From Candidatus Eremiobacterota bacterium (GTDB lineage: Bacteria; Vulcanimicrobiota; CADAWZ01; Ess09-12): a stretch of DNA of 64,000 nucleotides. The stretch lies in contig JAVHLM010000001.1 in assembly GCA_031082125.1 (NCBI GenBank), positions 62,001-126,000 of the forward strand. Reading direction: 5' to 3'. Both the position numbers and the translations under genes were made by a program. The notes under the pieces were generated by a model. The model was not told where the DNA came from and searched no databases. It saw nothing but the letters and a program-made list of their open reading frames with translations. Position 1 is the first letter of the stretch. Each line of letters opens with the position of its first letter. Positions 8,456 to 17,130 of this stretch are shown piece after piece.

Positions 8456-9508
8456 GTGGAAAGGCCCAACCATCTTCGCAGGCTCACCCCGCGCTCCCTT
8501 GGCATATTCGCCCTCCAGTTCGGCTTGATGCTCGACGTGGGAATCAATATTGCCTCAGCCCTTGAGACGCTCACTGCCACTTCGGACCCTGAGCTTAACG
8601 AGGCAGTGCTTCACCTGAAGGGGAAGATAATCTCGGGCTCATCGCTCTCACAAGCCCTCGCAAGCCTTCCCGAGGCCTTTCCCCCCTTTTTCGTCAACGT
8701 GGTGCGGATCAATGAAAAAACAGGAAAGCTCGCCGGAGCCTTCGCGAGGCTCGCTCAATTCCTTTTCAAGGAGGAGAGAAAGCGCCTCCAGATAACCCAG
8801 GCCCTCACCTACCCCTGCTGCATCCTTCTTCTTTCCTTCGCAATGGTGGCCTTCATGGTCTTCTACATGGTGCCCCAGTTCAACGCGGTGTTCCTGCAGA
8901 GCGGCGCCCAGATACCCGGGCTGACCAGGACTCTGATGGCCGTCACCCGCCCCTCGATGATCCTTGCAGGCCTGGCCACCCTTCTTGTCGCTCTGCTTTT
9001 GATTGTGCCCTTTTTCAGGACGCCCCTGGGAAAAATCCACTTCCAGCGCCTCATCTATGATTCCCCCCTCATGGGCCATTACTTCAGGACCATAGTGATT
9101 GAACGCCTGAGCCGCACGCTGGCTGTCCTGATAAGGAGCACGGGAAACATCGCGCTCTCCCTGAAAACGATCTGCATGGGCACCACAGGCTACTACCTCC
9201 TCGACGCAGGCCTGGCCGATGTGCTGAGGAATATCTCGCAAGATGGGATGAGCTTTTCAGAGGCTCTCGCGCAGCATCCCGTGTTCCCCCGGATGCTTAT
9301 AAGCATCGTTGCCGCAGGGGAAGCCACCGGCGAGGTGAGCGATCTCCTCGATCAGTATGCCGCTCTCCAGGAATTCCAGAGCGAGCTTGCCCTTCAAGAT
9401 TTCATCAAGGTCCTCGAGCCTTGCATGCTTTTCATAATGGGGTTTGTCGTGGGATTTATAGTGCTTGCGGCATTTCTTCCCGTCTTCCAGCTCATCCAGA
9501 CATTGTAG
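8456..9508 (+). CDS. Type II secretion/type IV pilus inner-membrane platform protein (GspF/PilC family)
   Basis: The 350-residue protein starts at GTG 8456 after GGAGAG. It has two repeats of the T2SS_F domain (about residues 15-135 and 215-340), each a helical bundle with the family's GxxLxxALxxLP motif (SGSSLSQALASLPEAF; GMSFSEALAQHPVF). Three hydrophobic segments follow the expected plan (about 120-145, 165-195 and 310-340). In pili and type II systems this protein sits in the inner membrane and transmits the movement of the assembly ATPase to pilin subunits. Three prepilin-like genes lie convergently just downstream. The assembly ATPase is not in the window. Confidence 0.88.
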   Translation: MERPNHLRRLTPRSLGIFALQFGLMLDVGINIASALETLTATSDPELNEAVLHLKGKIISGSSLSQALASLPEAFPPFFVNVVRINEKTGKLAGAFARLAQFLFKEERKRLQITQALTYPCCILLLSFAMVAFMVFYMVPQFNAVFLQSGAQIPGLTRTLMAVTRPSMILAGLATLLVALLLIVPFFRTPLGKIHFQRLIYDSPLMGHYFRTIVIERLSRTLAVLIRSTGNIALSLKTICMGTTGYYLLDAGLADVLRNISQDGMSFSEALAQHPVFPRMLISIVAAGEATGEVSDLLDQYAALQEFQSELALQDFIKVLEPCMLFIMGFVVGFIVLAAFLPVFQLIQTL

Positions 9509-10063
9509 CTAGTGGAGCTGGTTTGAGAGAAAGAACCTTTCAGCGGCCTTGTAGGTGCTCTCCTTTTCCTTTGTGCCCTGGCCGGTGACGGCGGCTGTAA
9601 CAACCACTTCCAGCATCCTCTCCTCGGGCTTTGAAAAGGCGACGGCGCCGCCATTTCCTATGCAGGCAAGGCGCTTCGTCTCTCCCTTCCATATCCGCAC
9701 AAGGTAGCGGTTTCCTCCCGAAGCCTGCGAGGTGAGCTTCGCTTCATCGGCGTCGTAGATAATATATCCAGAGCTGTCCACTTCCACATGGCCGCCCGAA
9801 ACATTGGGTACCTGGTACGTTATTTCATCGGACTTCACGTCAGAAACGACAGAGCCATGGAGCTCCGTTTTCACCTGCTCCACGGCAAGCATCGCCATGC
9901 GGTAGGTGTTCCCCTCCACCTGGGTCTTCTGGAAGGCCGTGGCGCTGGAGTGGTGAATCAGGATCACCGTAACCAGGATGCCCATGAACACCGCAACGGC
10001 AACTGTTGTCTCGACCAGCGAGAGCCCCCGCAGAAAACGGATTCTTGCCAGGCTGAGCCTCAT
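9509..10063 (-). CDS. Prepilin-like protein (type IV/II pseudopilin)
   Basis: The 184-residue protein has a short basic leader, then GLSLVETTVAVAVFMGILVTVILI. This is the prepilin pattern: Gly before the cut, a Glu five residues after it and a hydrophobic helix. The processing site would lie after Gly13. The rest is a globular pilin-type head of unknown fold. AAGGA precedes ATG 10063. It is the last of three consecutive minus-strand genes (gap 12 bases) and ends base-to-base with the convergent GspF gene. Probably a minor pilin or pseudopilin. Confidence 0.85.
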   Translation of the reverse strand: MRLSLARIRFLRGLSLVETTVAVAVFMGILVTVILIHHSSATAFQKTQVEGNTYRMAMLAVEQVKTELHGSVVSDVKSDEITYQVPNVSGGHVEVDSSGYIIYDADEAKLTSQASGGNRYLVRIWKGETKRLACIGNGGAVAFSKPEERMLEVVVTAAVTGQGTKEKESTYKAAERFFLSNQLH

Positions 10064-10075
10064 AATGATCCTTCT

Positions 10076-10462
10076 TCAATAGTCATAGAGATAAGTCCAG
10101 AGGGAATAGCTCTTCAGCTCCGTTCCTTCTGTCCAGTACACCTTGACAGTGACCTTTTTGATGCTGGTCCCCGGCGCCTCCTCGAGGACCTCGTATTGAA
10201 AGCCCTCTTCACCTGGCACATCGCTCCTGCTGTGGGCGGCTGATACCGAAAAATCGGTGCGGAGGGCCTTTTCCTTCTCGCTCATGACGCGGTAGGCTAT
10301 CACGCTTGCCAGGTGACGGTATTTGTTTCCTCCCGTGGCTTTCAGCGAGTATATCTGGGTGCTCACAAGGCCCATCACTGCGATGGTGAGGAGCAGCAGG
10401 CAGACCATGATCTCTGCAAGGGTAAAGCCCCTGCTCCGCTTAGTAGTCTGATTTGTGCACAT
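10076..10462 (-). CDS. Prepilin-like protein (minor pseudopilin)
   Basis: Starting at ATG 10462 gives 128 residues: a basic leader (TTKRSR), then GFTLAEIMVCLLLLTIAVMGL, a clear type IV prepilin N-methylation motif with Glu at +5. The head domain is short. The start lies inside the last codons of the upstream gene (23-base overlap), so translation is probably coupled. An upstream in-frame extension to 10546 exists but would bury the leader, so I reject it. It belongs to the three-gene pilin-like unit 12176 to 9509. Confidence 0.83.
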   Translation of the reverse strand: MCTNQTTKRSRGFTLAEIMVCLLLLTIAVMGLVSTQIYSLKATGGNKYRHLASVIAYRVMSEKEKALRTDFSVSAAHSRSDVPGEEGFQYEVLEEAPGTSIKKVTVKVYWTEGTELKSYSLWTYLYDY

Positions 10463-12176
10463 AGCGGTATTGGACGGTGTTCCTGGGAACTCCCCCGGCT
10501 CCGAGATCATTGATTTTCTTTTCATACAAGCGGCCGGTGGCGCCATAGCGCTCCTCTTTCTTATAGGCTCCGGCCTCCCACTTGAACCGTGTCACGGGGA
10601 TGGGATTAAATTTCTCGTAAGTGAATTTCTGATCGTCCAGGAGCCTTATCACAGCGTCAGGCCCTCCATCGCCGTAGAATTTCATGCTGAGCTTTCCTTC
10701 TCCGTCAATGGCAGTCCTGCCTACGTTGTTTCTCGGGGGCGGGTCGGGATCGGTGTCGATCCCGTCATCAAATTCCCCGGGAGGAAGAGTCAGGGAAGCA
10801 TAAAAGTCCTGGGTGGGGGGCTCAATGGTGTCCCACGTGCCTTTCACGACCTTTCTCCAGTTGCCGTACCCGGGATCCCTTGTCCCCGAAAAGCGGTAAA
10901 TCGTGTCAACACCTTCCCTCGCATAACGGCCGTAGAGCGTTCCATCGGCGCTGCAGGACAGGCAGGATACATTGCCCACGTAGGTTCTCGGCGGCTCATA
11001 GAGGTTGAGCTTCCCTGATTCATAGCGGTAGTATTTATAAGGCACCTTGTCCAGGACCTCCCACTGGCCCTTCGTCTCCGCCCCCACCTGGTATTCCTTG
11101 TAGCGGTAAAGGGTGTCTATTCCGTCTCTCGCATATCTGGCATAAAGCCCCCCCGACTCGCTGGCTGCGATATCAGTGAGATTCCCGGCATAGGTTGTCC
11201 CCCAGTGGAGAGCACCATAGTAATCGTAATATTTGATCAGCGCGGGGGGGAGGACGCTCCACGAGGCATCGGCCGGATTGCTCTCAATGCTGTTGAGGTC
11301 CAGGCGGTAGATGGTATCGACGCCCGACCGGCTATCGCGGAGATAGAGGTTTTTTTTCCCGTCGGTGATCATGTCGTCAATGCTGTCAACAGGCCTGTCA
11401 TAGACCTTTTTTTCGCCCAGGGAATTGTAGGTCACGAGGCTTGGCGGCTTTATGGCATCGCAGGTCGGCGGGGTTGTGGTGAAATTGTAACGGTATATCG
11501 TGTCAGGGCCGCTCCTGCCCCACACGGCATAGAGATTGCCCTTGTTGTCCCCGCAGGCGAAGCGCATATTTGACGCGTAATCGCCTGATCTGGCGCCGGT
11601 TGCCTCCTCGTAGGTGAAATTATTATCATACATTTTCTTGACGAAGGGATCGAGGGCAACCCAGTCGCTGCTCCCCTGCTTGTAGTATATTATGTCGGGT
11701 CCGCTCAGGGAGCGGACCGCAAAAGTGATACTGTCACAATTGATTTCCCTGTTCACGATGAGTTCATAATCCTGGCTTATGGCCTGGGGGCTCCCGGGGC
11801 TCATGACGCCGCGGCCGTGTATATAGAGAATATTGCTCAAGGTGGGATGGGGCTCAATCCAGGCCAAGAGCTGCTCATCGGGCGAAGGCTGCTCGGTGGC
11901 GGCATTGGCGAAGCCAGTATGGGCCGACTCGTACGACGGCGTCTCGGCAAGATCCTTGTAGAACCTGTTTGCGGCGCCCTTGGCCAGAAAGTAGGCCCTG
12001 GTTTTCAGATGGGTGTACCGGGTGAAGTTGATATTCTGGTTCACCAGGGTAATCGTTGCCGTGACGAGAAAAAAAATCGCCATCACGACGAAAAGTGCCG
12101 TAGGAATAGCAATCCCATGGTCCCTCGACTTTTGACGGAGAGCTTTCACCATCGACTGTCTCTCAAAGATTTTCAT
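10440..12176 (-). CDS. PilX/GspK-like pilus-associated protein with DTIYR repeats
   Basis: The 578-residue protein starts at ATG 12176 (GGAG nine bases before). Residues 20-50 form one hydrophobic helix after a basic leader (HGIAIPTALFVVMAIFFLV), as in PilX_N-type minor pilins. Beyond residue 130 the protein carries about six repeats spaced 50-90 residues, each ending in a strand such as GPDTIYRY, GVDTIYRL, GIDTLYRY or GVDTIYRF. These are probably blades of a beta-propeller. A pilin-like anchor joined to a propeller suggests a tip adhesin like PilY1/PilX systems, but this is inference. The gene leads the three-gene minus-strand unit. A TGCTATAAT box lies just upstream (12191-12196), too close to leave a normal leader. 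Confidence 0.7.
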   Translation of the reverse strand: MKIFERQSMVKALRQKSRDHGIAIPTALFVVMAIFFLVTATITLVNQNINFTRYTHLKTRAYFLAKGAANRFYKDLAETPSYESAHTGFANAATEQPSPDEQLLAWIEPHPTLSNILYIHGRGVMSPGSPQAISQDYELIVNREINCDSITFAVRSLSGPDIIYYKQGSSDWVALDPFVKKMYDNNFTYEEATGARSGDYASNMRFACGDNKGNLYAVWGRSGPDTIYRYNFTTTPPTCDAIKPPSLVTYNSLGEKKVYDRPVDSIDDMITDGKKNLYLRDSRSGVDTIYRLDLNSIESNPADASWSVLPPALIKYYDYYGALHWGTTYAGNLTDIAASESGGLYARYARDGIDTLYRYKEYQVGAETKGQWEVLDKVPYKYYRYESGKLNLYEPPRTYVGNVSCLSCSADGTLYGRYAREGVDTIYRFSGTRDPGYGNWRKVVKGTWDTIEPPTQDFYASLTLPPGEFDDGIDTDPDPPPRNNVGRTAIDGEGKLSMKFYGDGGPDAVIRLLDDQKFTYEKFNPIPVTRFKWEAGAYKKEERYGATGRLYEKKINDLGAGGVPRNTVQYRYVHKSDY

Positions 12177-12310
12177 CTTGCATCGCTCCAATTATAGCAC
12201 AAAAAAGGGGATCCCCTCAAGTTTCACGGCAAAAACAGGGGATCACATTTTCCCATGCGCTTTTATCCCCTCATGAATCGCCGGCCCGTGTGAACGAAAA
12301 ATTTATTCTT

Positions 12311-12351
12311 TTAACAAAAGTTTAAGAAAGTTCACCGCTATTTAACATAAT
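12311..12351 (+). promoter_or_regulatory. Putative promoter with 11-bp-spaced TTAA repeats
   Basis: TTAACA (12311-12316) and TTAAGA (12322-12327) are 11 bp apart, followed by a weak CATAAT -10 (12346-12351). The pair matches the repeats near 5930, 18343 and 56152. The spacing to the -10 is three bases shorter than at the last two sites, so the assignment is less certain. Confidence 0.45.
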
Positions 12352-12402
12352 TTGCAGGAATTTGTAACACCCTGTCGTGATAGTGGTCACGGGAGGAATT
12401 CT

Positions 12403-15400
12403 ATGGAGCTTTTACGGATACAGGGAGAAAATTCCGGAGAAACCCGCAGACCGCCTTCACAGCCCTCAGGACAGAGAAATGCGGCCCTTCCCTTCCTGCG
12501 TTCGACGCAGCCACCAGGTACGGTCCCTTCCTCCGATGACCAGGCAGGGGAGAGAAAGATGGCGAACTCCCGTCTCGATGGAGTGTACCGCGGCTTTGTC
12601 GAGTCAGACGAGAGGCGCACTCCAGATGCGCTGCGTCTCGAAAGTGACGTGCAGATAACCCAGGCCCGCATGGAGAGGGATCTTTCCGGCCTCGAGAGAG
12701 ACCTTACCTTCTATCTTGACGAAGGAGCGTCTGATATTGGAAAAATAATAGAGGAGATGGAGAGAGAGGGCCTCTCCCCCGGGGGAACAGAGGCAGAAAG
12801 CGTTGAACCGGCGGCCACGCTCAACGATAAAGATGAGATTACCACTCTTGTAGGTGAAAAAACAAGGTCAGCCGTCGAGCACCTTGGGGCAATCGTTGAT
12901 GAGAAGGCATGGAAGGCCTGCAGAAAAGTCCATGACAGGTTTGAAAAAAGCGCTGAAAGGCTCGGCCGCCAGTCCGAGAGACAACCTGCCGCGAAAAACC
13001 TGCTGCAGCAGAAAAGCGGGGGGTCGCCCCTCGAGAAGGCCGAGGCTTCAATCAGGCAGAGAGGGACCTCGGCGCGCTCCCTCCTCATCTCGCAGGACGA
13101 GAAAATGGCCTCGCAGATAATGGCGCAGGTTCCCTTTCAGAAGACGGCGGGCCGTGAAAGACGAGGGGAGAATAGCCGGGAAAAGCGGCAGACGCCCTCT
13201 CAGGGCGGGGACCAGGTACCCAAGACCGCGCAGGCAGCGCCGCTGAAAAGAGAGGGTCAGGGAGAAGGCCTTACCAGAACAGCAACTGCCGCGAAAGAGA
13301 ATGGCGGAAGCGGTAGCAAGGAATCCCGGCAGCCTGAAACACCTTGCCGGGAATTCCACCCCGCTCCGGTGCCGATAAAGCACCCGGCGCCGGGAACAGT
13401 GAAGGAGGCTTCTCAAAGAGCCGAAAGGTCTTTTGCAGCCCCTCCCTTTCAGGCAAAAGGAACGCCAGTGCCTGTGAAAAAAGCCCCCGAAGCCCTGGGA
13501 GCGCATGCTGCGATCTCCCCGAAAGGTGTGTCGGCCAAGAATGGTGTGCCGGCCCGGAAACCTGGCCTTACTTTTGCTCCCCCCGCTCCGGCGGAAAAGC
13601 AGGAGCCCCTGAGGCCAAAGCCCGTGGCGCCATTACCCCCGGAAAGCTTGCCAAGGCCCGGCGGCCAGAATGACGCCGCCTTTATCAAGATGCCCATGCA
13701 GAGCCTTCCAGGTGTCACCAGGGCCTCTCAAGCCATTCAAAATCCCCGGGAGAGTAATCGGCAAGTGCTTCAGAATCCGCACACTGCCGGAGAGAGCAAG
13801 GAGTCTCGATTCCGCCTCCAGAAACGTCCGTTTGAATCTGCGGGAGCGGCAATGAACGGCTTGCCTGAAACGCTCTCCCGGACGCCTCTCATCCCGCCCG
13901 GAGATGCATTGAAGCAGCGACCGGCGGATTCCCCTTCAGCGCAGGCCCGGGAGCCTTTTCAGGCAACAGCTTCACAGGCCACCGGCACTCTCCCTTTCCA
14001 GGGGCGCAATTCCATCACGGCAGGCGAAAGAGGCACCGCAGAAGTTCAGGCCATCACTCCGAAAATCCCTGGGGCCGCAGTGCCTTCACGGGAAGCCCCT
14101 CCTCTGGACAGGCTCCGGAAAACAGAGACTCCCCGCATTGACGCAAGGAAAGAGGCATTTCAGGCCATAATCCGTGAGCCCCTGAAGGTTACCATGAATC
14201 CCGGCGAAGCACGGCACCCGGTGAAACCAATGCCAGGCAGCGAACCGCTGCGCATGAGAGGTGATTTACCGGGAGCTCCAAATATCGGGGGCGCCGAAAA
14301 GACTGCAGCAAAAGCCGTAAAAAGCCTGAGCCAGGCTGCAGTCTCTGAGCTACCCCCGCCAAGACCAGGAATGACAGGCATACCCGTAAAGAATGCCCTT
14401 GATGTGCCTTCCCCCGGAAGGGAGAAAGCGCCTCCGCACCCCGGGGACATTGAAACAAGGCCTGCCGCTCCCGCGCTCCGGGCACAGAGGGGCCTCGAGG
14501 AAAAGGCGGCCCTTTCAGGGACAAGAGCACCTGGAAAGCCTTCCCCGGCCCCCGTCCCCTCGAGGGAAAAGCCCCTTGTTGAGAAAAAAGCCTCCGCAAG
14601 GGAGAAGGAGCAGGCACCGCTCTCCATCGGCAGACGCTCAACGGCCTCTATCAAAGCCATAAGCTCCATATCCCGCATTCTCCTCTTCCAGAGCCCCATG
14701 GTGGCCGCCTTCCCGGCTGCCGTCACTGAAGAGCACCTCGCCCGCTTCAAGGCCGTCGCCGAGAAATTCCGCACCCCTGTTTTCATCGACAGAAGCACCG
14801 CCGGATCGGTCCAGAAGGTGACAAGGGAGGAGAAGAACACCGGCAATGAAAGAGAGTCCGGCAATTCCGGCGGCGAAGGCCGCGAAGAGGAGTCAGAGGC
14901 CAGGGGCCTCACCGTCAGGGCCATCAAGAGTGTACCTGCGGAGAAAGAGCCGGCAGTGCTCCAGGTACCTGTCCTCCCGGACCAGGGCACCCCGGAAGAG
15001 GCCGGCGAGAAGGCACTCGTTGAGACAGCCATTGACAACAGGACGGAGCTTGAGCTGAAGAACGAGCAGGTCTCCCAGGCGTCCAGAAACGCCGCCACCT
15101 GCATCGAGTCCGTGATAAAAAAATCGGCGGGCGAGGAGTGGACTGGCGACGAGATGGCGGCAAAGCTTATCTATCTCCTCATGAAGGCCTCGAGCACTTT
15201 CACTTTCGAGCATTCATCGAGAGTGATCGGCCTTTCAGTAGCGCTGGCACAGGAGATAGGAATAACCGACGAGGACCAGCTCAAGACCATTGAGGACGGC
15301 GCCCGCTTTCATGACATCGGCCAGGTGGGTCTTGAGCTTGACAGCGCGCCGCCGCGGGTGAAAGACCGTCTCTCCTGGTATATAGGGATTCTTGACCTGA

Positions 15401-15852
15401 AGAACTGCAGCTTTCTCCATGACATAGGAAAGGTGAAGATTCCCGACAGCATCCTCTACAAGCCGGGACGCCTCACCGACGAGGAGTTCCAGGTTCTCAA
15501 GCAGCACCCCGTCATCGGGGAAGCCATTCTGAAGCCCATCGCCTCCCTCGCCCATGTGCTGCCCGTGGCACGGCACCACCATGAGAAATGGGACGGGAAA
15601 GGATATCCTGACGGCCTCGCGGGCGAAGAGACACCTCTGGCGGCGAGGATAGTCTGTATCACCGATGCCTATGATGCGATGGTCTCAGATCGTCCCTACC
15701 GCAAAGGGATGGGTGTGGAGGAAGCCGTGGCCGAGCTCAGAAAATGCGGGGGGACCCATTTTGACCCCCGGCTCGTGGAAGCATTCCTGAGAGTGGTGGA
15801 AAAAAAGCCCCACCTCGTGCAGGGAGGAAAGCTTGACGAAGGCCCCCGGTAA
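12403..15852 (+). CDS. HD-GYP phosphodiesterase-like protein with long disordered N-terminus
   Basis: ATG 12403 follows GGGAGGAATTCT, giving 1149 residues. About 760 residues are Pro/Ala/Lys/Glu-rich and low in complexity, with no signal peptide or membrane segment. After a short folded part (about 750-800) comes the HD-GYP domain (about 930-1140): HSSRV, HDIGK with KVKIPD, a single His in HPVIGE, HHEKWDGKGYP and DAYDAMVSDRPYR. These are the metal ligands and GYP motif of cyclic di-GMP phosphodiesterases, so the active site looks intact. Oddly, a second HD motif (ARFHDIGQVGLEL, about residue 970) precedes the canonical one (about 1006), as if a helix-HD segment had been duplicated. The disordered region could be a scaffold or a secretion tail. 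The NYN gene is convergent downstream. Confidence 0.85.
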   Translation: MELLRIQGENSGETRRPPSQPSGQRNAALPFLRSTQPPGTVPSSDDQAGERKMANSRLDGVYRGFVESDERRTPDALRLESDVQITQARMERDLSGLERDLTFYLDEGASDIGKIIEEMEREGLSPGGTEAESVEPAATLNDKDEITTLVGEKTRSAVEHLGAIVDEKAWKACRKVHDRFEKSAERLGRQSERQPAAKNLLQQKSGGSPLEKAEASIRQRGTSARSLLISQDEKMASQIMAQVPFQKTAGRERRGENSREKRQTPSQGGDQVPKTAQAAPLKREGQGEGLTRTATAAKENGGSGSKESRQPETPCREFHPAPVPIKHPAPGTVKEASQRAERSFAAPPFQAKGTPVPVKKAPEALGAHAAISPKGVSAKNGVPARKPGLTFAPPAPAEKQEPLRPKPVAPLPPESLPRPGGQNDAAFIKMPMQSLPGVTRASQAIQNPRESNRQVLQNPHTAGESKESRFRLQKRPFESAGAAMNGLPETLSRTPLIPPGDALKQRPADSPSAQAREPFQATASQATGTLPFQGRNSITAGERGTAEVQAITPKIPGAAVPSREAPPLDRLRKTETPRIDARKEAFQAIIREPLKVTMNPGEARHPVKPMPGSEPLRMRGDLPGAPNIGGAEKTAAKAVKSLSQAAVSELPPPRPGMTGIPVKNALDVPSPGREKAPPHPGDIETRPAAPALRAQRGLEEKAALSGTRAPGKPSPAPVPSREKPLVEKKASAREKEQAPLSIGRRSTASIKAISSISRILLFQSPMVAAFPAAVTEEHLARFKAVAEKFRTPVFIDRSTAGSVQKVTREEKNTGNERESGNSGGEGREEESEARGLTVRAIKSVPAEKEPAVLQVPVLPDQGTPEEAGEKALVETAIDNRTELELKNEQVSQASRNAATCIESVIKKSAGEEWTGDEMAAKLIYLLMKASSTFTFEHSSRVIGLSVALAQEIGITDEDQLKTIEDGARFHDIGQVGLELDSAPPRVKDRLSWYIGILDLKNCSFLHDIGKVKIPDSILYKPGRLTDEEFQVLKQHPVIGEAILKPIASLAHVLPVARHHHEKWDGKGYPDGLAGEETPLAARIVCITDAYDAMVSDRPYRKGMGVEEAVAELRKCGGTHFDPRLVEAFLRVVEKKPHLVQGGKLDEGPR

Positions 15853-15867
15853 GTGAGCCGGCTCCCT

Positions 15868-16902
15868 TCATATCTTCGAGAGCTTTATGTAAAGCACTGC
15901 GCCGATGCCGGCGACGGAGCGCCTTGCTGCCTCCACATATCCTGCCCCGCTCACCATCTCGAGAAACCTGTTGGCCTCCTCAACGGTCATGCTGACGACC
16001 CTGAGAAAATACTCGTCTCTCACGACGCTCCAGGGGACAGAGGGGGTGTTCTGATCGCGCTGTGCCTCTTCAATGGCCATCCTGAGGGCCTGGAAATGAT
16101 CGACTGATTCACCCTGCCGCTTTTTCAATGAAAGGCGGGGTACAATCCTGCCCCGGCCATAGGTATCTATGGGAGGAGGCTCACTGCCGGTGATCTCCTC
16201 GATGTTCAGGATCACGAACTCGTCGGCAGCCTCCTGGAGGCGGAAGGAGAGGTTCGGCTGCAGCGACATCACTACGGATTTCTTCCCAAGGCGCCTGACG
16301 CGCTCTATGGCCTCGACAAAGTCATTGTCCCCCGAGAGTATGAAAAAATGGCTGATGGGCGTCACATGGGCATCTTCCACGATATCGAGGCTCATGACAA
16401 AATCCACGAGGTTCTTGACAGGCCTGCCGCTCCAGTAGTCTTCCTTTGACGGCACCGCCACGGTACGCCACCCTACAAGCGCCCAGTCATCCTGGGCGCG
16501 GCGGTGCTCAGGCACAAGGGCGTCCCAGTTGGCATAGACGGCTGTCTTGAAGAACCCTTCTCCCCCCATGCCGCGGGTGATCCTGTTAAGGCCCCTCACC
16601 AGCCGGGGCACATTCAAGGTATAGGACTGCTTCTTCACGCCATAGAAGAGGTTCTCGTAGTCCACATAGCAGGCGCTTACAGGCGGCGCGGAAGGCTCCT
16701 TCGGCCTTTTTAGCGCGGGTTTCCCGGGCCGGGGCGAATCCTTCTCCGGCGGCGGCACCTGTGGCTCTTCAGGGGCCGCGTCTTTCACTGCTTCCTCTTG
16801 AGAGGCTTCTTCAGGGCGGGGTAAGAGGCTTACCTTCTCTTTTTGCTGGGTCTGCTTTCTCTTTTCCCTTCTCTTTTCGGATCTCCGCTCTTCCTTTCCC
16901 AT
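15868..16902 (-). CDS. NYN-domain ribonuclease-like protein
   Basis: The protein is 344 residues from ATG 16902, which follows AAAGGA; the TTG at 16917 lacks a site. A charged Lys/Glu/Pro-rich N-terminus (1-75) precedes a NYN (PIN-like) domain at about 80-235. Its acidic motifs are ACYVDYENLFY, the LVDFVMSLDIVED region and LSGDNDFVEAIERVRRLGKKSVV, matching LabA/Limkain-type NYN nucleases. The C-terminal 90 residues (ALRMAIEEAQRDQN to the end) form a winged-helix pattern resembling OST-HTH/LOTUS. NYN proteins cut RNA or process transcripts. The bacterial targets are mostly unknown. Confidence 0.85.
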   Translation of the reverse strand: MGKEERRSEKRREKRKQTQQKEKVSLLPRPEEASQEEAVKDAAPEEPQVPPPEKDSPRPGKPALKRPKEPSAPPVSACYVDYENLFYGVKKQSYTLNVPRLVRGLNRITRGMGGEGFFKTAVYANWDALVPEHRRAQDDWALVGWRTVAVPSKEDYWSGRPVKNLVDFVMSLDIVEDAHVTPISHFFILSGDNDFVEAIERVRRLGKKSVVMSLQPNLSFRLQEAADEFVILNIEEITGSEPPPIDTYGRGRIVPRLSLKKRQGESVDHFQALRMAIEEAQRDQNTPSVPWSVVRDEYFLRVVSMTVEEANRFLEMVSGAGYVEAARRSVAGIGAVLYIKLSKI

Positions 16903-17015
16903 AAGAAATCCTTTCAATGCTGCTTTTCATTGGTACATTCGAGCCTCCGTGAGACCATACCTTCATCGATGGTACCGCACCAGGTACCGGAAAATTATCC
17001 CCGCTGCGCCAAAAA

Positions 17016-17032
17016 TTAACGTGGCCGTTACA
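17016..17032 (+). promoter_or_regulatory. Weak TTAAC repeat pair upstream of the glycine-rich gene
   Basis: TTAACG (17016-17021) is followed by TTACAG (17028-17033) with a 12-bp rather than 11-bp period. No convincing -10 lies at the expected distance. It is listed as a weak relative of the boxes at 12311, 18343 and 56152. Confidence 0.2.
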
Positions 17033-17130
17033 GATTTGAGTTTTTTTTGAGGCACTTTTGAGATTTCCATGGAAGGGGTGGCTTATCATGGAGCCAGAGG
17101 GTTGCAGAAACATAAAGGAGGAGAAAAAAA

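Noticed and set aside
12191-12196. TGCTATAAT box as the promoter of the 12176 gene
   Set aside because: A start six to seven bases downstream would fall between the ribosome-binding site and the ATG, leaving no functional leader. It may be a chance match or belong to a leaderless transcript.
14160-15104. 314-codon open frame on the minus strand
   Set aside because: It lies opposite the HD-GYP gene and is Ser/Pro/Ala-rich with no start site or domain, so it is a shadow of the disordered coding region.
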